Shown piece by piece: positions 32,907-41,865 of a stretch of 64,000 nt of DNA. Where the stretch lies: assembly GCF_032380675.1 (NCBI RefSeq), contig NZ_JAWDIX010000001.1:1550001-1614000 (forward strand), in the 5' to 3' direction. The translations under genes were made by a program, and so were the position numbers. This stretch comes from Anaerolentibacter hominis (lineage in GTDB: Bacteria; Bacillota; Clostridia; Lachnospirales; Lachnospiraceae). Position 1 is the stretch's first letter. Each line of letters begins with the position of its first letter. The notes under the pieces were generated by a model. That model was not told the origin of the DNA and did no database searches. It saw nothing but the letters and a program-made list of their open reading frames with translations.

Positions 32907-34490
32907 TTAATCGACTAATTTTACTTTTTTGATCATCTGCACATACTCCCGGTTATTCCGGGTGCGCATGAACATGCCGATAATGCTCTCAAGCGCCTGA
33001 TCCGCCTTCATGCCTCCCAGAGCCTTGCGCATCAGATAATTTGCCTCTGCTTCTTCCCTTGCCAGCAGAAGATCATCTCTTCTGGTGCTGGATTTATACA
33101 TGTCGATGGCCGGAAAGATTCTCTTTTCAGAAAGTGCGCGGTCCAGAACCAGCTCCATGTTGCCGGTCCCCTTGAATTCTTCGAAAATAACGTCGTCCAT
33201 CCGGCTTCCCGTCTCAACCAGCGCCGTCGCCAGAATCGTCAGGCTGCCGCCTTCTCTCATGTTCCTAGCCGCTCCAAAAAAGCGTTTCGGCATGTGCAGC
33301 GCCGCCGGATCAAGCCCTCCGGAAAGAGTTCGGCCGCTGGGCTGAATGGACAGATTGTAAGCTCTTGCCAGCCTGGTAATGCTGTCCAGAAGAATAATCA
33401 CATCTTTTTTGTGCTCCACCAGTCTCTTGGCCCGTTCAATGACCATCTCGGATACACGCCTGTGGTTATCCGGCAGTTCGTCAAACGTTGAATAGATAAC
33501 CTGAACATTTTTCCCTTCAATGGATTCTTTGATATCCGTAACTTCCTCGGGCCTCTCGTCAATCAGCAGAATAATCAGCTGCATATCCGGATGATTTAAA
33601 GTCACCGCCCGCGCCACCTGCTTTAAAAGTGTGGTCTTGCCCGCTTTCGGCGGCGATACAATCATTCCCCTCTGACCTTTTCCAATAGGAGAAATCAAGT
33701 CCATCATCCGCATGGCAACCGGACCGCCCTGTGTTTCCAGATGTATTCTCTCATTGGGGAAAATAGGAGTAAGATCCTCAAATTTCTTTCTCCGGGCCGC
33801 TTCCACCGGATGCATCCCATTTACGGCTTTCACATACAACAGGGCACTGAACTTTTCACTCTGATTTTTCACCCTCGTATTTCCTGTGACAATATCTCCT
33901 GTCTTTAGGTTAAAACGGCGTATCTGAGCAGGTGAGACATAGACGTCATTTTCACCCGGCAGGAAATTATCACAGCGGATAAATCCAAATCCGTCCTGCA
34001 TCACTTCCAGAATTCCTTCTTTTGTTTCCCCGCTGTCTAACTGTACCATCTCCGGCGACAATTTCCCATCCTCCGTCACTTTTCCGCTCCGGCGTACTTC
34101 CTGCCTCTCCTCTGTACCCGAAACTGCTGCGGGCCTGCGGTTTTCGATCTTTACCCGCGGTCTGTTCTGCATTCCTTCCCGGATACCCCTCGTATCTTCC
34201 TGTGCCTTCCTGGCCTGGGGCTCCCTTCGGACACCTTCTGAAGCAGCCGGGGCTGTATTCTGTCTCGTCTGCACTGCACTTTGTCCTGCTGCCTGCTCTT
34301 CTGTTCTGTTTTCTATGTTATCGGTGCTTGGTTCTGCCTGTACCGAAGACGTTTCCTGGTTCTGGTCAGACGTTTCGCTCAGCCGTTCAATCAGTTCCAT
34401 TTTACGGAGTGTGGATATAGACTTTATTCCTCTCTCTTTTGCCAGTTCCCTCAGTTGTGCCAGTGATAATTCTTCCAGTCGTTTCTCCAT
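32907..34490 (-). CDS. rho: transcription termination factor Rho
   Basis: 527 residues from the ATG at 34490, which follows TGGAGGTATC; a longer frame from 34526 is rejected. Rho is a hexameric RNA-DNA helicase that ends transcription. Residues 1-40 are the Rho-N helical domain (L-A-Q-L-R-E-L-A-K-E-R-G-I). Residues about 42-155 are an inserted low-complexity stretch rich in Gln, Glu, Arg and Ala. The RNA-binding cold-shock domain follows (G-F-G-F-I-R-C near 171), then the RecA-like motor with Walker A P-K-A-G-K-T-T near 277 and the R-loop S-G-G-L-D-P near 410. A leader of about 225 bases precedes it. Confidence 0.97.
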   Translation of the reverse strand: MEKRLEELSLAQLRELAKERGIKSISTLRKMELIERLSETSDQNQETSSVQAEPSTDNIENRTEEQAAGQSAVQTRQNTAPAASEGVRREPQARKAQEDTRGIREGMQNRPRVKIENRRPAAVSGTEERQEVRRSGKVTEDGKLSPEMVQLDSGETKEGILEVMQDGFGFIRCDNFLPGENDVYVSPAQIRRFNLKTGDIVTGNTRVKNQSEKFSALLYVKAVNGMHPVEAARRKKFEDLTPIFPNERIHLETQGGPVAMRMMDLISPIGKGQRGMIVSPPKAGKTTLLKQVARAVTLNHPDMQLIILLIDERPEEVTDIKESIEGKNVQVIYSTFDELPDNHRRVSEMVIERAKRLVEHKKDVIILLDSITRLARAYNLSIQPSGRTLSGGLDPAALHMPKRFFGAARNMREGGSLTILATALVETGSRMDDVIFEEFKGTGNMELVLDRALSEKRIFPAIDMYKSSTRRDDLLLAREEAEANYLMRKALGGMKADQALESIIGMFMRTRNNREYVQMIKKVKLVD

Positions 34491-34715
34491 GATACCTCCA
34501 ACAATTCTTTTCTTTCTATTATGCAAGCTTGGCCCTCAAGGCACGTTCAAAACCCACGCCGGCTGTTAACTGTGCCAGATTTTCTTATTTTATCTAAAGA
34601 TTTCAGGGAATTTAAATGAATGTCCGGACTCAGACGCCCTCACAGAAACGGGCGGATGAACGTTCGATAAACTGTAAATAGAATAATTTATATATTTGAT
34701 TTTGTTATACATCAT

Positions 34716-34745
34716 ATTATACTCCAAATTTCAGATAAATGTAAA
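34716..34745 (-). promoter_or_regulatory. candidate promoter of rho
   Basis: TTTACA (34740-34745) and a perfect TATAAT (34716-34721) are 18 bases apart on the minus strand. Transcription from here gives a leader of roughly 220 bases. Confidence 0.6.
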
Positions 34746-34904
34746 TAGCTTTTCCTGTGCGAAATCGAGATATATTCGTGTTATTTCCTATAAATAATAC
34801 AAAATATACTCTGATGTTTCTTTTTACTTCTCCAATCTGCAATTTTTCAGCCGCCGGCCGCCCGTATCAATGTTCCGGCTGCCTGCCCAGCCATACACAT
34901 GTCC

Positions 34905-34933
34905 TTGCGAAATAAAAGGGTTAATGATATCAT
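34905..34933 (+). promoter_or_regulatory. candidate promoter of the malic enzyme gene
   Basis: TTGCGA (34905-34910) and TATCAT (34928-34933) are 17 bases apart, with the ATG about 40 bases on. Confidence 0.55.
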
Positions 34934-34971
34934 AAATTCAGACAAAATGATAAGAAACAGGAGGAATCAGC

Positions 34972-36120
34972 ATGACTACATCAGAAAAAGCTCTTGCCCT
35001 CCACGCGCAGTGGAATGGTAAGATTTCTACAGAACCGAAGTGCAATGTGAATTCCAGAGAAGACATGGCGCTCGCTTATACTCCAGGCGTGGCAGAGCCC
35101 TGCAAAGCCATTGCCAAAAATCCGGAAGAAGCATACCGCTATACCATAAAAGCAAATACTGTGGCTGTTATATCTGACGGAAGCGCCGTACTGGGTCTTG
35201 GAAATATCGGCCCCTACGCCGCCATGCCCGTTATGGAAGGCAAGTCCGTTCTCTTTAAATCCTTTGGAGGCGTCAATGCGTTTCCAATCTGTCTGGACAC
35301 CCAGGATACAGAGGAAATTATTAAAACAATTATCCATATTGCCCCCGCATTCGGCGGAATAAATCTGGAAGACATTGCAGCGCCCAGATGTTTTGAAATC
35401 GAGGAACGGTTAAAGGACGCACTGGATATCCCTGTATTTCATGATGACCAGCACGGCACCGCTATTGTTGTACTTGCCGGTGTCATCAATGCACTCAAAG
35501 TTGTTAAGAAAGAGAAGGAAAACTGCCGCGTTGTTGTCAACGGCGCCGGTTCTGCCGGGATCGCCATTACAAAACTGCTGCTCTCCTATGGATTTTCTCA
35601 TGTCACAATGTGTGATATCAATGGTATATTATCTTCAGAAAGTCCGAACCTGAACTGGATGCAGAAGCAGATGGTTGAAGTCACCAATCTGGAAGGTAAA
35701 AAAGGGACATTAAAGGACGCTCTCGTGGGAGCTGATATCTTTATCGGCGTTTCGGCCCCTGATATTGTCACAGCACAGATGGTCTCCTCCATGGCTCCGG
35801 ATTCTATCCTGTTCGCCATGGCGAATCCGGTACCGGAAATCATGCCGGATGTGGCAAAAGCCGCCGGCGCACGTGTTGTGGGTACCGGCCGCTCTGATTT
35901 CCCAAACCAGGTGAATAATGTAGTGGCTTTCCCTGGGATTTTCAAGGGAGCCCTGGAGGGAAGGGCCAGACAGATTACAGAAGAGATGAAGCTTGCCGCT
36001 GCGCTTGCGATCGCCGGAATGGTGAAGGAGGAAGACTTAAACGAAGATAATATCATGCCTCAGGCCTTCGATCCTGAAGTGGTGGACGCTGTGAGCAATG
36101 CCGTCAAATCTCTCATTTAG
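34972..36120 (+). CDS. NAD(P)-dependent malic enzyme (decarboxylating malate dehydrogenase)
   Basis: 382 residues, the short bacterial form. Converts malate to pyruvate and CO2 with reduction of NAD(P)+. Landmarks are A-Y-T-P-G-V-A-E-P near 33-41 (catalytic Tyr region), the metal-binding E-D-I near 130, F-H-D-D-Q-H-G-T-A near 155-163, and the dinucleotide fold V-N-G-A-G-S-A-G near 190. Late motifs are A-M-A-N-P-V-P-E and F-P-N-Q-V-N-N. CAGGAGGAATC precedes the ATG. It heads a three-gene run with the radical SAM and DUF4364 genes. Cofactor choice is not clear. Confidence 0.94.
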   Translation: MTTSEKALALHAQWNGKISTEPKCNVNSREDMALAYTPGVAEPCKAIAKNPEEAYRYTIKANTVAVISDGSAVLGLGNIGPYAAMPVMEGKSVLFKSFGGVNAFPICLDTQDTEEIIKTIIHIAPAFGGINLEDIAAPRCFEIEERLKDALDIPVFHDDQHGTAIVVLAGVINALKVVKKEKENCRVVVNGAGSAGIAITKLLLSYGFSHVTMCDINGILSSESPNLNWMQKQMVEVTNLEGKKGTLKDALVGADIFIGVSAPDIVTAQMVSSMAPDSILFAMANPVPEIMPDVAKAAGARVVGTGRSDFPNQVNNVVAFPGIFKGALEGRARQITEEMKLAAALAIAGMVKEEDLNEDNIMPQAFDPEVVDAVSNAVKSLI

Positions 36121-36122
36121 CA

Positions 36123-37055
36123 ATGAACTATACAAATGGAAGACGCTATTATACATTTGATCAGTATTCACTGGAACTCTTCGGTGAAAAAGTTTATAAA
36201 ATCAGCATAAACGGCAATATGTCCTGTCCCAACCGGGACGGAACCTGCGGTGACCGGGGCTGTATTTTCTGCAGTGAGGGCGGATCAGGCGAATTTTCCG
36301 GGGATGGAATGACCTCCGTCACCAGACAGCTGGATACCGCAATCGGCCGGGCTGCTGTCAGACATCCTGAAATCCGCCGTTATATTGCTTATTTTCAGCC
36401 CTTTACCAATACCTATGCGCCGACTGCCTATCTGGAACAGATTTTTACGGAGGCAATCCGACACCCGCTCATCTGCGGCCTCTCAATTGCCACCCGGCCG
36501 GACTGCATCAGTGCAGACACTTATGTGCTTCTGGAACAGCTGGGCAGGATCAAACCGGTCTGGATTGAGCTGGGGCTTCAGACGATTCATGAAGATACCG
36601 CCCGTTTTATTCGGCGGGGCTACCCTCTTCCTGTGTTTGATGAAGCGGTCACACGCCTTGCTCAGTGCGGTATACCGGTTATTGTCCATACCATACTTGG
36701 GCTGCCGGGAGAAGGCAGAACGGAATTGGCCGCAACTATGGCGCATTTAAACCGCCTTCCGGTAAAAGGAATTAAGTTACAGCTTCTTCATATTTTAAAA
36801 GGAACCGATCTGGCCGCTTATCTTGGCCGGATACCGATACTGACTCTGGAAGAATATGTCGATCTGGTGGCCCTGTGCATCGGTTCGCTCCGTCCGGACA
36901 TTGTCATTCACCGGATTACCGGTGACGGTCCCGCAGAGCTTCTGCTGGCCCCCCTCTGGAGCAAGAACAAAAAATATGTCCTGAATCAGATAAATCACGG
37001 ACTGAAAACCCGGGGTATCACGCAGGGCATCTATTTGGAAGGAATGGAGGTATAA
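36123..37055 (+). CDS. radical SAM protein, YhcC/TIGR01212 type
   Basis: 310 residues. The iron-sulfur cluster region is C-P-N-R-D-G-T-C-G-D-R-G-C-I-F-C (near 32-47). Y-F-Q-P-F-T-N-T-Y near 98-106, I-E-L-G-L-Q-T near 142 and H-T-I-L-G-L-P-G-E near 187 match the YhcC branch, which resembles the Elp3 radical SAM core and may modify RNA. Exact function unknown. It starts two bases after the malic enzyme stop with no evident ribosome site, so it is probably translated by coupling. Confidence 0.9.
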   Translation: MNYTNGRRYYTFDQYSLELFGEKVYKISINGNMSCPNRDGTCGDRGCIFCSEGGSGEFSGDGMTSVTRQLDTAIGRAAVRHPEIRRYIAYFQPFTNTYAPTAYLEQIFTEAIRHPLICGLSIATRPDCISADTYVLLEQLGRIKPVWIELGLQTIHEDTARFIRRGYPLPVFDEAVTRLAQCGIPVIVHTILGLPGEGRTELAATMAHLNRLPVKGIKLQLLHILKGTDLAAYLGRIPILTLEEYVDLVALCIGSLRPDIVIHRITGDGPAELLLAPLWSKNKKYVLNQINHGLKTRGITQGIYLEGMEV

Positions 37056-37056
37056 C

Positions 37057-37581
37057 ATGGCATCATCTGATACATTTACTCTCTATAAATTGATTATCCT
37101 GGATATGTTAAACCGGGTAGACTTCCCGCTGACCAATGCGCAGATCTGCAATTTCATCCTGGAAAAGGACTATACAAACTACTTTACCGTACAGCAGGTG
37201 TTATCGGAAATGCTGGAAGCTCAGCTCATTCACGGTGATACAATGCATCATACATCCTATTATAAAATTACGGAGGCGGGGAAAGAGACACTCAGTTTCT
37301 TTGGAAGCCAGATACCGGACAGTATCCGTCAGGATATTCTGAAGTTCTTTCAGGATAATAAATACTCTTTGAAGGAAGAGGTTTCTGTACTGTGTGATTA
37401 CTATAAAGAACACACCGACCTTTATATGGTTCGCTGTAAAATCCTGGAGAACGGCACGGCCCTGATCGAATTGAATCTGACCGTCCCCACCGAGGAAGAG
37501 GCTTCCCTGCTGTGCAGCAACTGGAAAAAGAAAAACAAAGAGCTGTATCCGTTAATACTTGCACAGCTTTTGAATGGTTAA
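37057..37581 (+). CDS. DUF4364 protein, winged-helix-like
   Basis: 174 residues. The N-terminal 80 or so residues look like a winged helix: L-Y-K-L-I-I-L-D-M-L, I-C-N-F-I-L-E-K-D-Y-T-N-Y-F-T-V-Q-Q-V-L, then Y-Y-K-I-T-E-A-G-K-E-T-L. The C-terminal part is a mixed domain typical of DUF4364, a Clostridia-specific family. A regulatory role is likely but unproved. GGAGG, inside the end of the radical SAM gene, precedes the ATG; the genes are one base apart. Confidence 0.88.
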   Translation: MASSDTFTLYKLIILDMLNRVDFPLTNAQICNFILEKDYTNYFTVQQVLSEMLEAQLIHGDTMHHTSYYKITEAGKETLSFFGSQIPDSIRQDILKFFQDNKYSLKEEVSVLCDYYKEHTDLYMVRCKILENGTALIELNLTVPTEEEASLLCSNWKKKNKELYPLILAQLLNG

Positions 37582-37586
37582 TAAAC

Positions 37587-37626
37587 AGGACCTGCGGTCC
37601 CAATCCGGAAACCGCAGGTCCTTTTC
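37587..37626 (+). terminator. Rho-independent terminator of the malic enzyme operon
   Basis: AGGACCTGCGGT and ACCGCAGGTCCT form a perfect 12-bp stem followed by TTTT. Confidence 0.9.
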
Positions 37627-37666
37627 TATCCTATAATAAATTTTTCTGTAGTATGGACATTTTCTT

Positions 37667-38560
37667 CTAATCCACCCTTTTGTCACCCCAGAAAAAGAGT
37701 GCAACTGTACCCGGTCCGGTATGGGAGCCGATCACCGTTCCCACACTGTTAATCATTACTTTTCCATTTAGTCTGGGAAACGTCGCCTCCACCAGATCGG
37801 CCACGGCTCTGGCATCTTCATAACAGTCCGAATTAGAGATGAAGCATTTTCCCGTGTAATCCCGTCCATTTTCCGCGTGCTCTTCCATCATATGTACAAT
37901 TTCCCGAATCACTTTCTTCTTGCCGCGGATCTTACGGCGGGGAATCAATTCCCCCTTATAATTCATATTCATGAGCGGACATATGTTGAGAAGGTTTCCC
38001 ATCACCGCAGACGTAGCGGAGATACGACCACCTCTCTTGTAGTGGGTGAGATCTGTGGAAAAGAACCAGTGATGCAGGCACAGCTTATGCTCCTCCAGCC
38101 ATGTATATAGTTCTTCCGCTCCCATACCCTCCTGTTTCTTTTCCCAGGCGGTATCCACAATTAATCCATAGCCTGAGGACGCACCCAGCGTATCCACATA
38201 AAAAATCCGGCGTTCCGGATACTTCGCTTCCAGCTCCTCTTTCGCGATTTCAACGGAGTTATTCACCCCGGACAATCCGGAAGAGAGGGAAATATGTAGG
38301 ACATCCTTCCCTTCTTGTAAGATTGGCTCGAACATCTCCACAAATTCCTCTGCATTTACCTGTGATGTTACAGGCATAGCCCCCTCTTTAATCTGCTTAT
38401 AAAAATCCGGAAACGATACTGTCTTTCCCAGGTCATCCAGGAAATCTCTGCCATCTATCTGATAATGAAAACAAGCATAGGGTATGCCCTTTGCAACAAA
38501 ATACTCTGCCGGCATGTCAGCTGTCGAACAGCATGTTATCACATAATTATCCCCCGTCAT
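37667..38560 (-). CDS. DegV-family fatty-acid-binding protein, second paralogue
   Basis: 297 residues from the ATG at 38560, which follows GGGAGG; a frame six codons longer overlaps that site. Same fold as the DegV protein at 12.8 kb: C-C-S-T-A-D-M-P at the start, S-L-S-S-G-L-S-G-V near 96-104, G-G-R-I-S-A-T-S-A near 177, and S-H-T-G-P-G-T-V-A near the end. Binds a fatty acid, probably for the FakA kinase. It differs widely from the first paralogue, so the two may prefer different acids. Confidence 0.92.
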   Translation of the reverse strand: MTGDNYVITCCSTADMPAEYFVAKGIPYACFHYQIDGRDFLDDLGKTVSFPDFYKQIKEGAMPVTSQVNAEEFVEMFEPILQEGKDVLHISLSSGLSGVNNSVEIAKEELEAKYPERRIFYVDTLGASSGYGLIVDTAWEKKQEGMGAEELYTWLEEHKLCLHHWFFSTDLTHYKRGGRISATSAVMGNLLNICPLMNMNYKGELIPRRKIRGKKKVIREIVHMMEEHAENGRDYTGKCFISNSDCYEDARAVADLVEATFPRLNGKVMINSVGTVIGSHTGPGTVALFFWGDKRVD

Positions 38561-38682
38561 GTTATTACCTCCCTGCATCGTTTTATGACATAGTTTTAAA
38601 TACTAGATATAATAGTATCCCTAAGCTTTTATAGTGTCAATAGTGGACGTTCATAATTTTTCTTAAGTTTTTAACATAATGC

Positions 38683-38713
38683 AAAAAAATGCAGCAAATT
38701 TCGCTGCATTTTT
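38683..38713. terminator. terminator of engB (bidirectional)
   Basis: AAAAATGCAGC and GCTGCATTTTT arms with T runs on both strands, ten bases past the engB stop. Confidence 0.85.
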
Positions 38714-38722
38714 GTATATTTC

Positions 38723-39334
38723 CTATTCTGCTGTCCCGTTCTCCAGTATTTCTCTGATGAACTGCCAGATTTCCTCGCGTCCTTCCTTCGTAGCGGCTGA
38801 AAAAGGCAGTATCTTTGTCTCAGTTCCGCAGCCAAGCCCGGTGCGAATCTGCTTTAAGTGCTTTAGCCTCTGATTTCTTGTGATCTTATCCAGCTTTGTG
38901 GCGATAATCACCGGCTGATATCCCTGATACAAAATCCATTCATACATTGTTTTATCATTGGCGGATGGCTCATGCCGGATATCAATCAGCAGGAACACCA
39001 GCTTCAGCTGTTTGGAGCGGTGCAGATAATTTTCTATCATTTTCCCCCACTGCTCCTTGACAGCTCCCCCCACCTTCGCGTAGCCATAACCGGGCAGATC
39101 CACCAGATAAAATTCCTCATTCACATTATAGAAGTTAATTGTCTGGGTTTTTCCCGGCTGCGCGGAAGTTCTGGCCAGCGCCTTCCGGTTCAGAAGACCG
39201 TTGATCAAGGAGGATTTCCCCACATTGGATTTCCCGGAAAATGCAATTTCTGGCTTTGTATTTTCCGGCAGCTTACTTGTAATTCCACACACGGTTTCCA
39301 GATTGACCGACCGGATCACCATAGCATTTTCCAT
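38723..39334 (-). CDS. engB: ribosome biogenesis GTP-binding protein EngB (YsxC)
   Basis: 203 residues. A Ras-like GTPase needed for 50S assembly. G1 G-K-S-N-V-G-K-S-S (near 34-42), G2 T near 60, G3 D-L-P-G-Y-G near 79-84, G4 T-K-L-D near 146 and G5 S-A near 179 are all present. It is last in the tig-clpP-clpX-lon-engB run, 40 bases after lon. Confidence 0.96.
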   Translation of the reverse strand: MENAMVIRSVNLETVCGITSKLPENTKPEIAFSGKSNVGKSSLINGLLNRKALARTSAQPGKTQTINFYNVNEEFYLVDLPGYGYAKVGGAVKEQWGKMIENYLHRSKQLKLVFLLIDIRHEPSANDKTMYEWILYQGYQPVIIATKLDKITRNQRLKHLKQIRTGLGCGTETKILPFSAATKEGREEIWQFIREILENGTAE

Positions 39335-39374
39335 ATTGATATACCATTCCTTTCACACTTAAATCTGCCCGGTC

Positions 39375-41729
39375 TTACTTAAGTCCTTCCGCAATTGCAG
39401 TTTGAAGGACCTCCGGCATCAGATTCACTAATTTAATCTCCAGACCGTCCAAGATCTCCTGGGACATATCGTCCAGATCTCTTTTATTTTTATCCGGCAC
39501 CAGAACCGTCTTAATCTTAGCGGTCTTAGCCGCCAGAAGCTTTTCTTTCAGTCCGCCGATGGGCAGCACACGTCCGCGGAGCGTAATCTCTCCGGTCATG
39601 GCGATATCTGCGCGTACTTTCTTTTCCGTTACAGCAGAAAAGATAGCTGTCGCCAGTGTAATTCCCGCAGAAGGCCCATCCTTCGGCACTGCTCCTTCCG
39701 GAATATGAATATGAATATCGTGTTTTTCAAAGAAGTCTTCTGAGATTCCATAGCCGCCGGCAATTGATCTGACATAGGTAAGCGCAATCTCCGCCGATTC
39801 TTTCATCACATCGCCTAACTGTCCGGTCAGCTGAACCTCACCCTTGCCCTCCAGCACATTTACTTCTATTTGAAGAGTCTCACCGCCATAGCTGGTCCAG
39901 GCCAGTCCGCGCACAATGCCAATATCATCTTTTTCATTCTTTTCATCAAAGGTATACTGGAGTTTCCCCAGATATTTTTCCAGATTCCGCTCTGTCACCT
40001 TGATTACTTTTTTTCCGTCTTCCAGGATCTCTCTGGCGGCCTTACGACAGATCGCCCCGATCTTGCGCTCCAGATTTCTCACGCCTGATTCCCTGGTATA
40101 ACCGTTTATGATTGTTTTCAGAGCCTTGGCAGAGATAGTAAGCTGTCCCTTTAGAATACCGTTCTTTTCCATCTGCTTTGCCACCAGGTGTTCCTTGGCT
40201 ATATGAAACTTTTCATTTTCCGTATAGCTGTTTACTTCAATCAGCTCCATACGGTCCAGAAGAGGTCTGGGAATTGTCTGCGTCGTATTTGCAGTGGCAA
40301 TAAATAACACCTCGGACAAATCCACCGGTATCTCGATATAGTGATCCACAAACTTGCTGTTCTGGTCGCTGTCCAGAACCTCAAGCAGTGCCGCCGCCGG
40401 GTCCCCTTTGTAGTCGTTGCCCAGCTTGTCCACTTCGTCAAGCAGCATCAGCGGATTTTTTACTCCTGCATTTTTCAGTCCTGTGACAATTCTTCCGGGC
40501 ATGGCCCCAATATAGGTCCTGCGGTGTCCGCGAATCTCCGCCTCATCCCGCACGCCTCCCAGCGCCATACGCACATACTGTTTATTCAGAGCTTCCGCTA
40601 CCGTACGCGCAATGGAAGTCTTGCCGGTTCCCGGAGGTCCCACCAGACAGATAATCGGGCTGTCTCCCTTCTTGGTCAGGGCCCGCACAGCCAGAAATTC
40701 CAGAATTCTCTCCTTTACCTGGTCCAGTCCGTAATGATCCCGGTCAAGTATCCTGGCCGCCCGCTTCAGGTCTGAGGAATCTTCACTTGCCTTATTCCAG
40801 GGCAGTTCCAACAGCGTCTCAATATAACTTCTGGAGACCGTACTCTCAGAAGAATTGCCTGCCACATTCCGAAAGCGGACAATTTCTTTCCGTATTTTAC
40901 TCTTAACGTCTTCGTCTGCCTCCAGTTCTTCTACCGCTTTGGCAAACGAGTCCGCATCATCCATTGAATTCGTTTCTCCCAGTTCATCCCGGATAACCTT
41001 CATCTGTTCCCTTAAAATATATTCCTTCTGATTCTGGTCGATTTCTTCTTTTACCTTGGTCTGGAACTCCCGTCTTATTCTCCCCAGCTCAATTTCTTCC
41101 TGAATGATCGCCAGGACTCTCTCATATCTGCCAATCAGCTCCAGTTCCTCTAAAACTCCCTGTTTCGCCTCCTGGCGCACCGGCAGAAATATCGTAATTT
41201 CATCCAGCAGCTTCTCCAGATCCCATATCTCACTCAGTGTTTTCAGCGTATTCCGGCTGACCTGCTCATTCTCAGCAGCATACTGACCCAGTATCTCATG
41301 CAGATACCGTACCATGCTTCTCTTCTGAAGCTCGCTTAAATCATGGCCGCAGTCCGTATCACAGATTGTTATATTTCCTTTAAAAAACGGCTTCATACTG
41401 ACTATCTCATCCAGATGTGCCCGCTTGATTCCCAGAACCATTACACGGACCACATCTCCGGGCATTTTCAGTATTTGCTTAATCATGCCCAATGTGCCTA
41501 TCTCAAATAAATCCGTCTTAGACGGCTGTTCAATCTCTTCCTGTTTTTGTGACACCAGAAATGCCATCTGTTCCGCCGACATCGCTTCCTCAATGGCGGC
41601 AAGGGAAATTTTCCGCTTAATGTCAAAATGAATCAGCATTCCCGGCAGCAAGGTTATGCCCCGAAGAGCAATAACAGGTATTCCTTCTCTTCTTTCACCC
41701 ACATTGTATACCTGTGCAGCCAACTGCAC
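39375..41729 (-). CDS. lon: ATP-dependent protease Lon
   Basis: 784 residues, full length. An N-terminal substrate-binding domain (about 1-200), helical middle, AAA+ motor with Walker A G-P-P-G-T-G-K-T (near 362-369) and Walker B, and a C-terminal peptidase with Ser in P-K-D-G-P-S-A-G (near 685) and Lys about 43 residues on (P-I-G-G-L-K-E-K). The start is GTG behind AAAGGA. Degrades damaged and short-lived regulatory proteins in the cytosol. Confidence 0.97.
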   Translation of the reverse strand: MQLAAQVYNVGERREGIPVIALRGITLLPGMLIHFDIKRKISLAAIEEAMSAEQMAFLVSQKQEEIEQPSKTDLFEIGTLGMIKQILKMPGDVVRVMVLGIKRAHLDEIVSMKPFFKGNITICDTDCGHDLSELQKRSMVRYLHEILGQYAAENEQVSRNTLKTLSEIWDLEKLLDEITIFLPVRQEAKQGVLEELELIGRYERVLAIIQEEIELGRIRREFQTKVKEEIDQNQKEYILREQMKVIRDELGETNSMDDADSFAKAVEELEADEDVKSKIRKEIVRFRNVAGNSSESTVSRSYIETLLELPWNKASEDSSDLKRAARILDRDHYGLDQVKERILEFLAVRALTKKGDSPIICLVGPPGTGKTSIARTVAEALNKQYVRMALGGVRDEAEIRGHRRTYIGAMPGRIVTGLKNAGVKNPLMLLDEVDKLGNDYKGDPAAALLEVLDSDQNSKFVDHYIEIPVDLSEVLFIATANTTQTIPRPLLDRMELIEVNSYTENEKFHIAKEHLVAKQMEKNGILKGQLTISAKALKTIINGYTRESGVRNLERKIGAICRKAAREILEDGKKVIKVTERNLEKYLGKLQYTFDEKNEKDDIGIVRGLAWTSYGGETLQIEVNVLEGKGEVQLTGQLGDVMKESAEIALTYVRSIAGGYGISEDFFEKHDIHIHIPEGAVPKDGPSAGITLATAIFSAVTEKKVRADIAMTGEITLRGRVLPIGGLKEKLLAAKTAKIKTVLVPDKNKRDLDDMSQEILDGLEIKLVNLMPEVLQTAIAEGLK

Positions 41730-41865
41730 TTTTTCCTTTCTTTTGTATATGAATCCGCTTTCCGAAGCATCTGCACTTTTCTGTATCTAAGCCGAAAAGG
41801 CTATCGCGGGCCGGCCTCCCAACAGCGGAAACCATTTACTCATTGCGACAGCCTTCTCAATCTCT

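Larger units (their letters stand above)
34491..34971. other. divergent intergenic region between rho and the malic enzyme gene
   Basis: 480 bases without a gene. It holds a candidate rho promoter (34716-34745, minus), a candidate malic enzyme promoter (34905-34933, plus), and the long rho leader. AT-rich in the middle. No known riboswitch was recognised. Confidence 0.6.
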
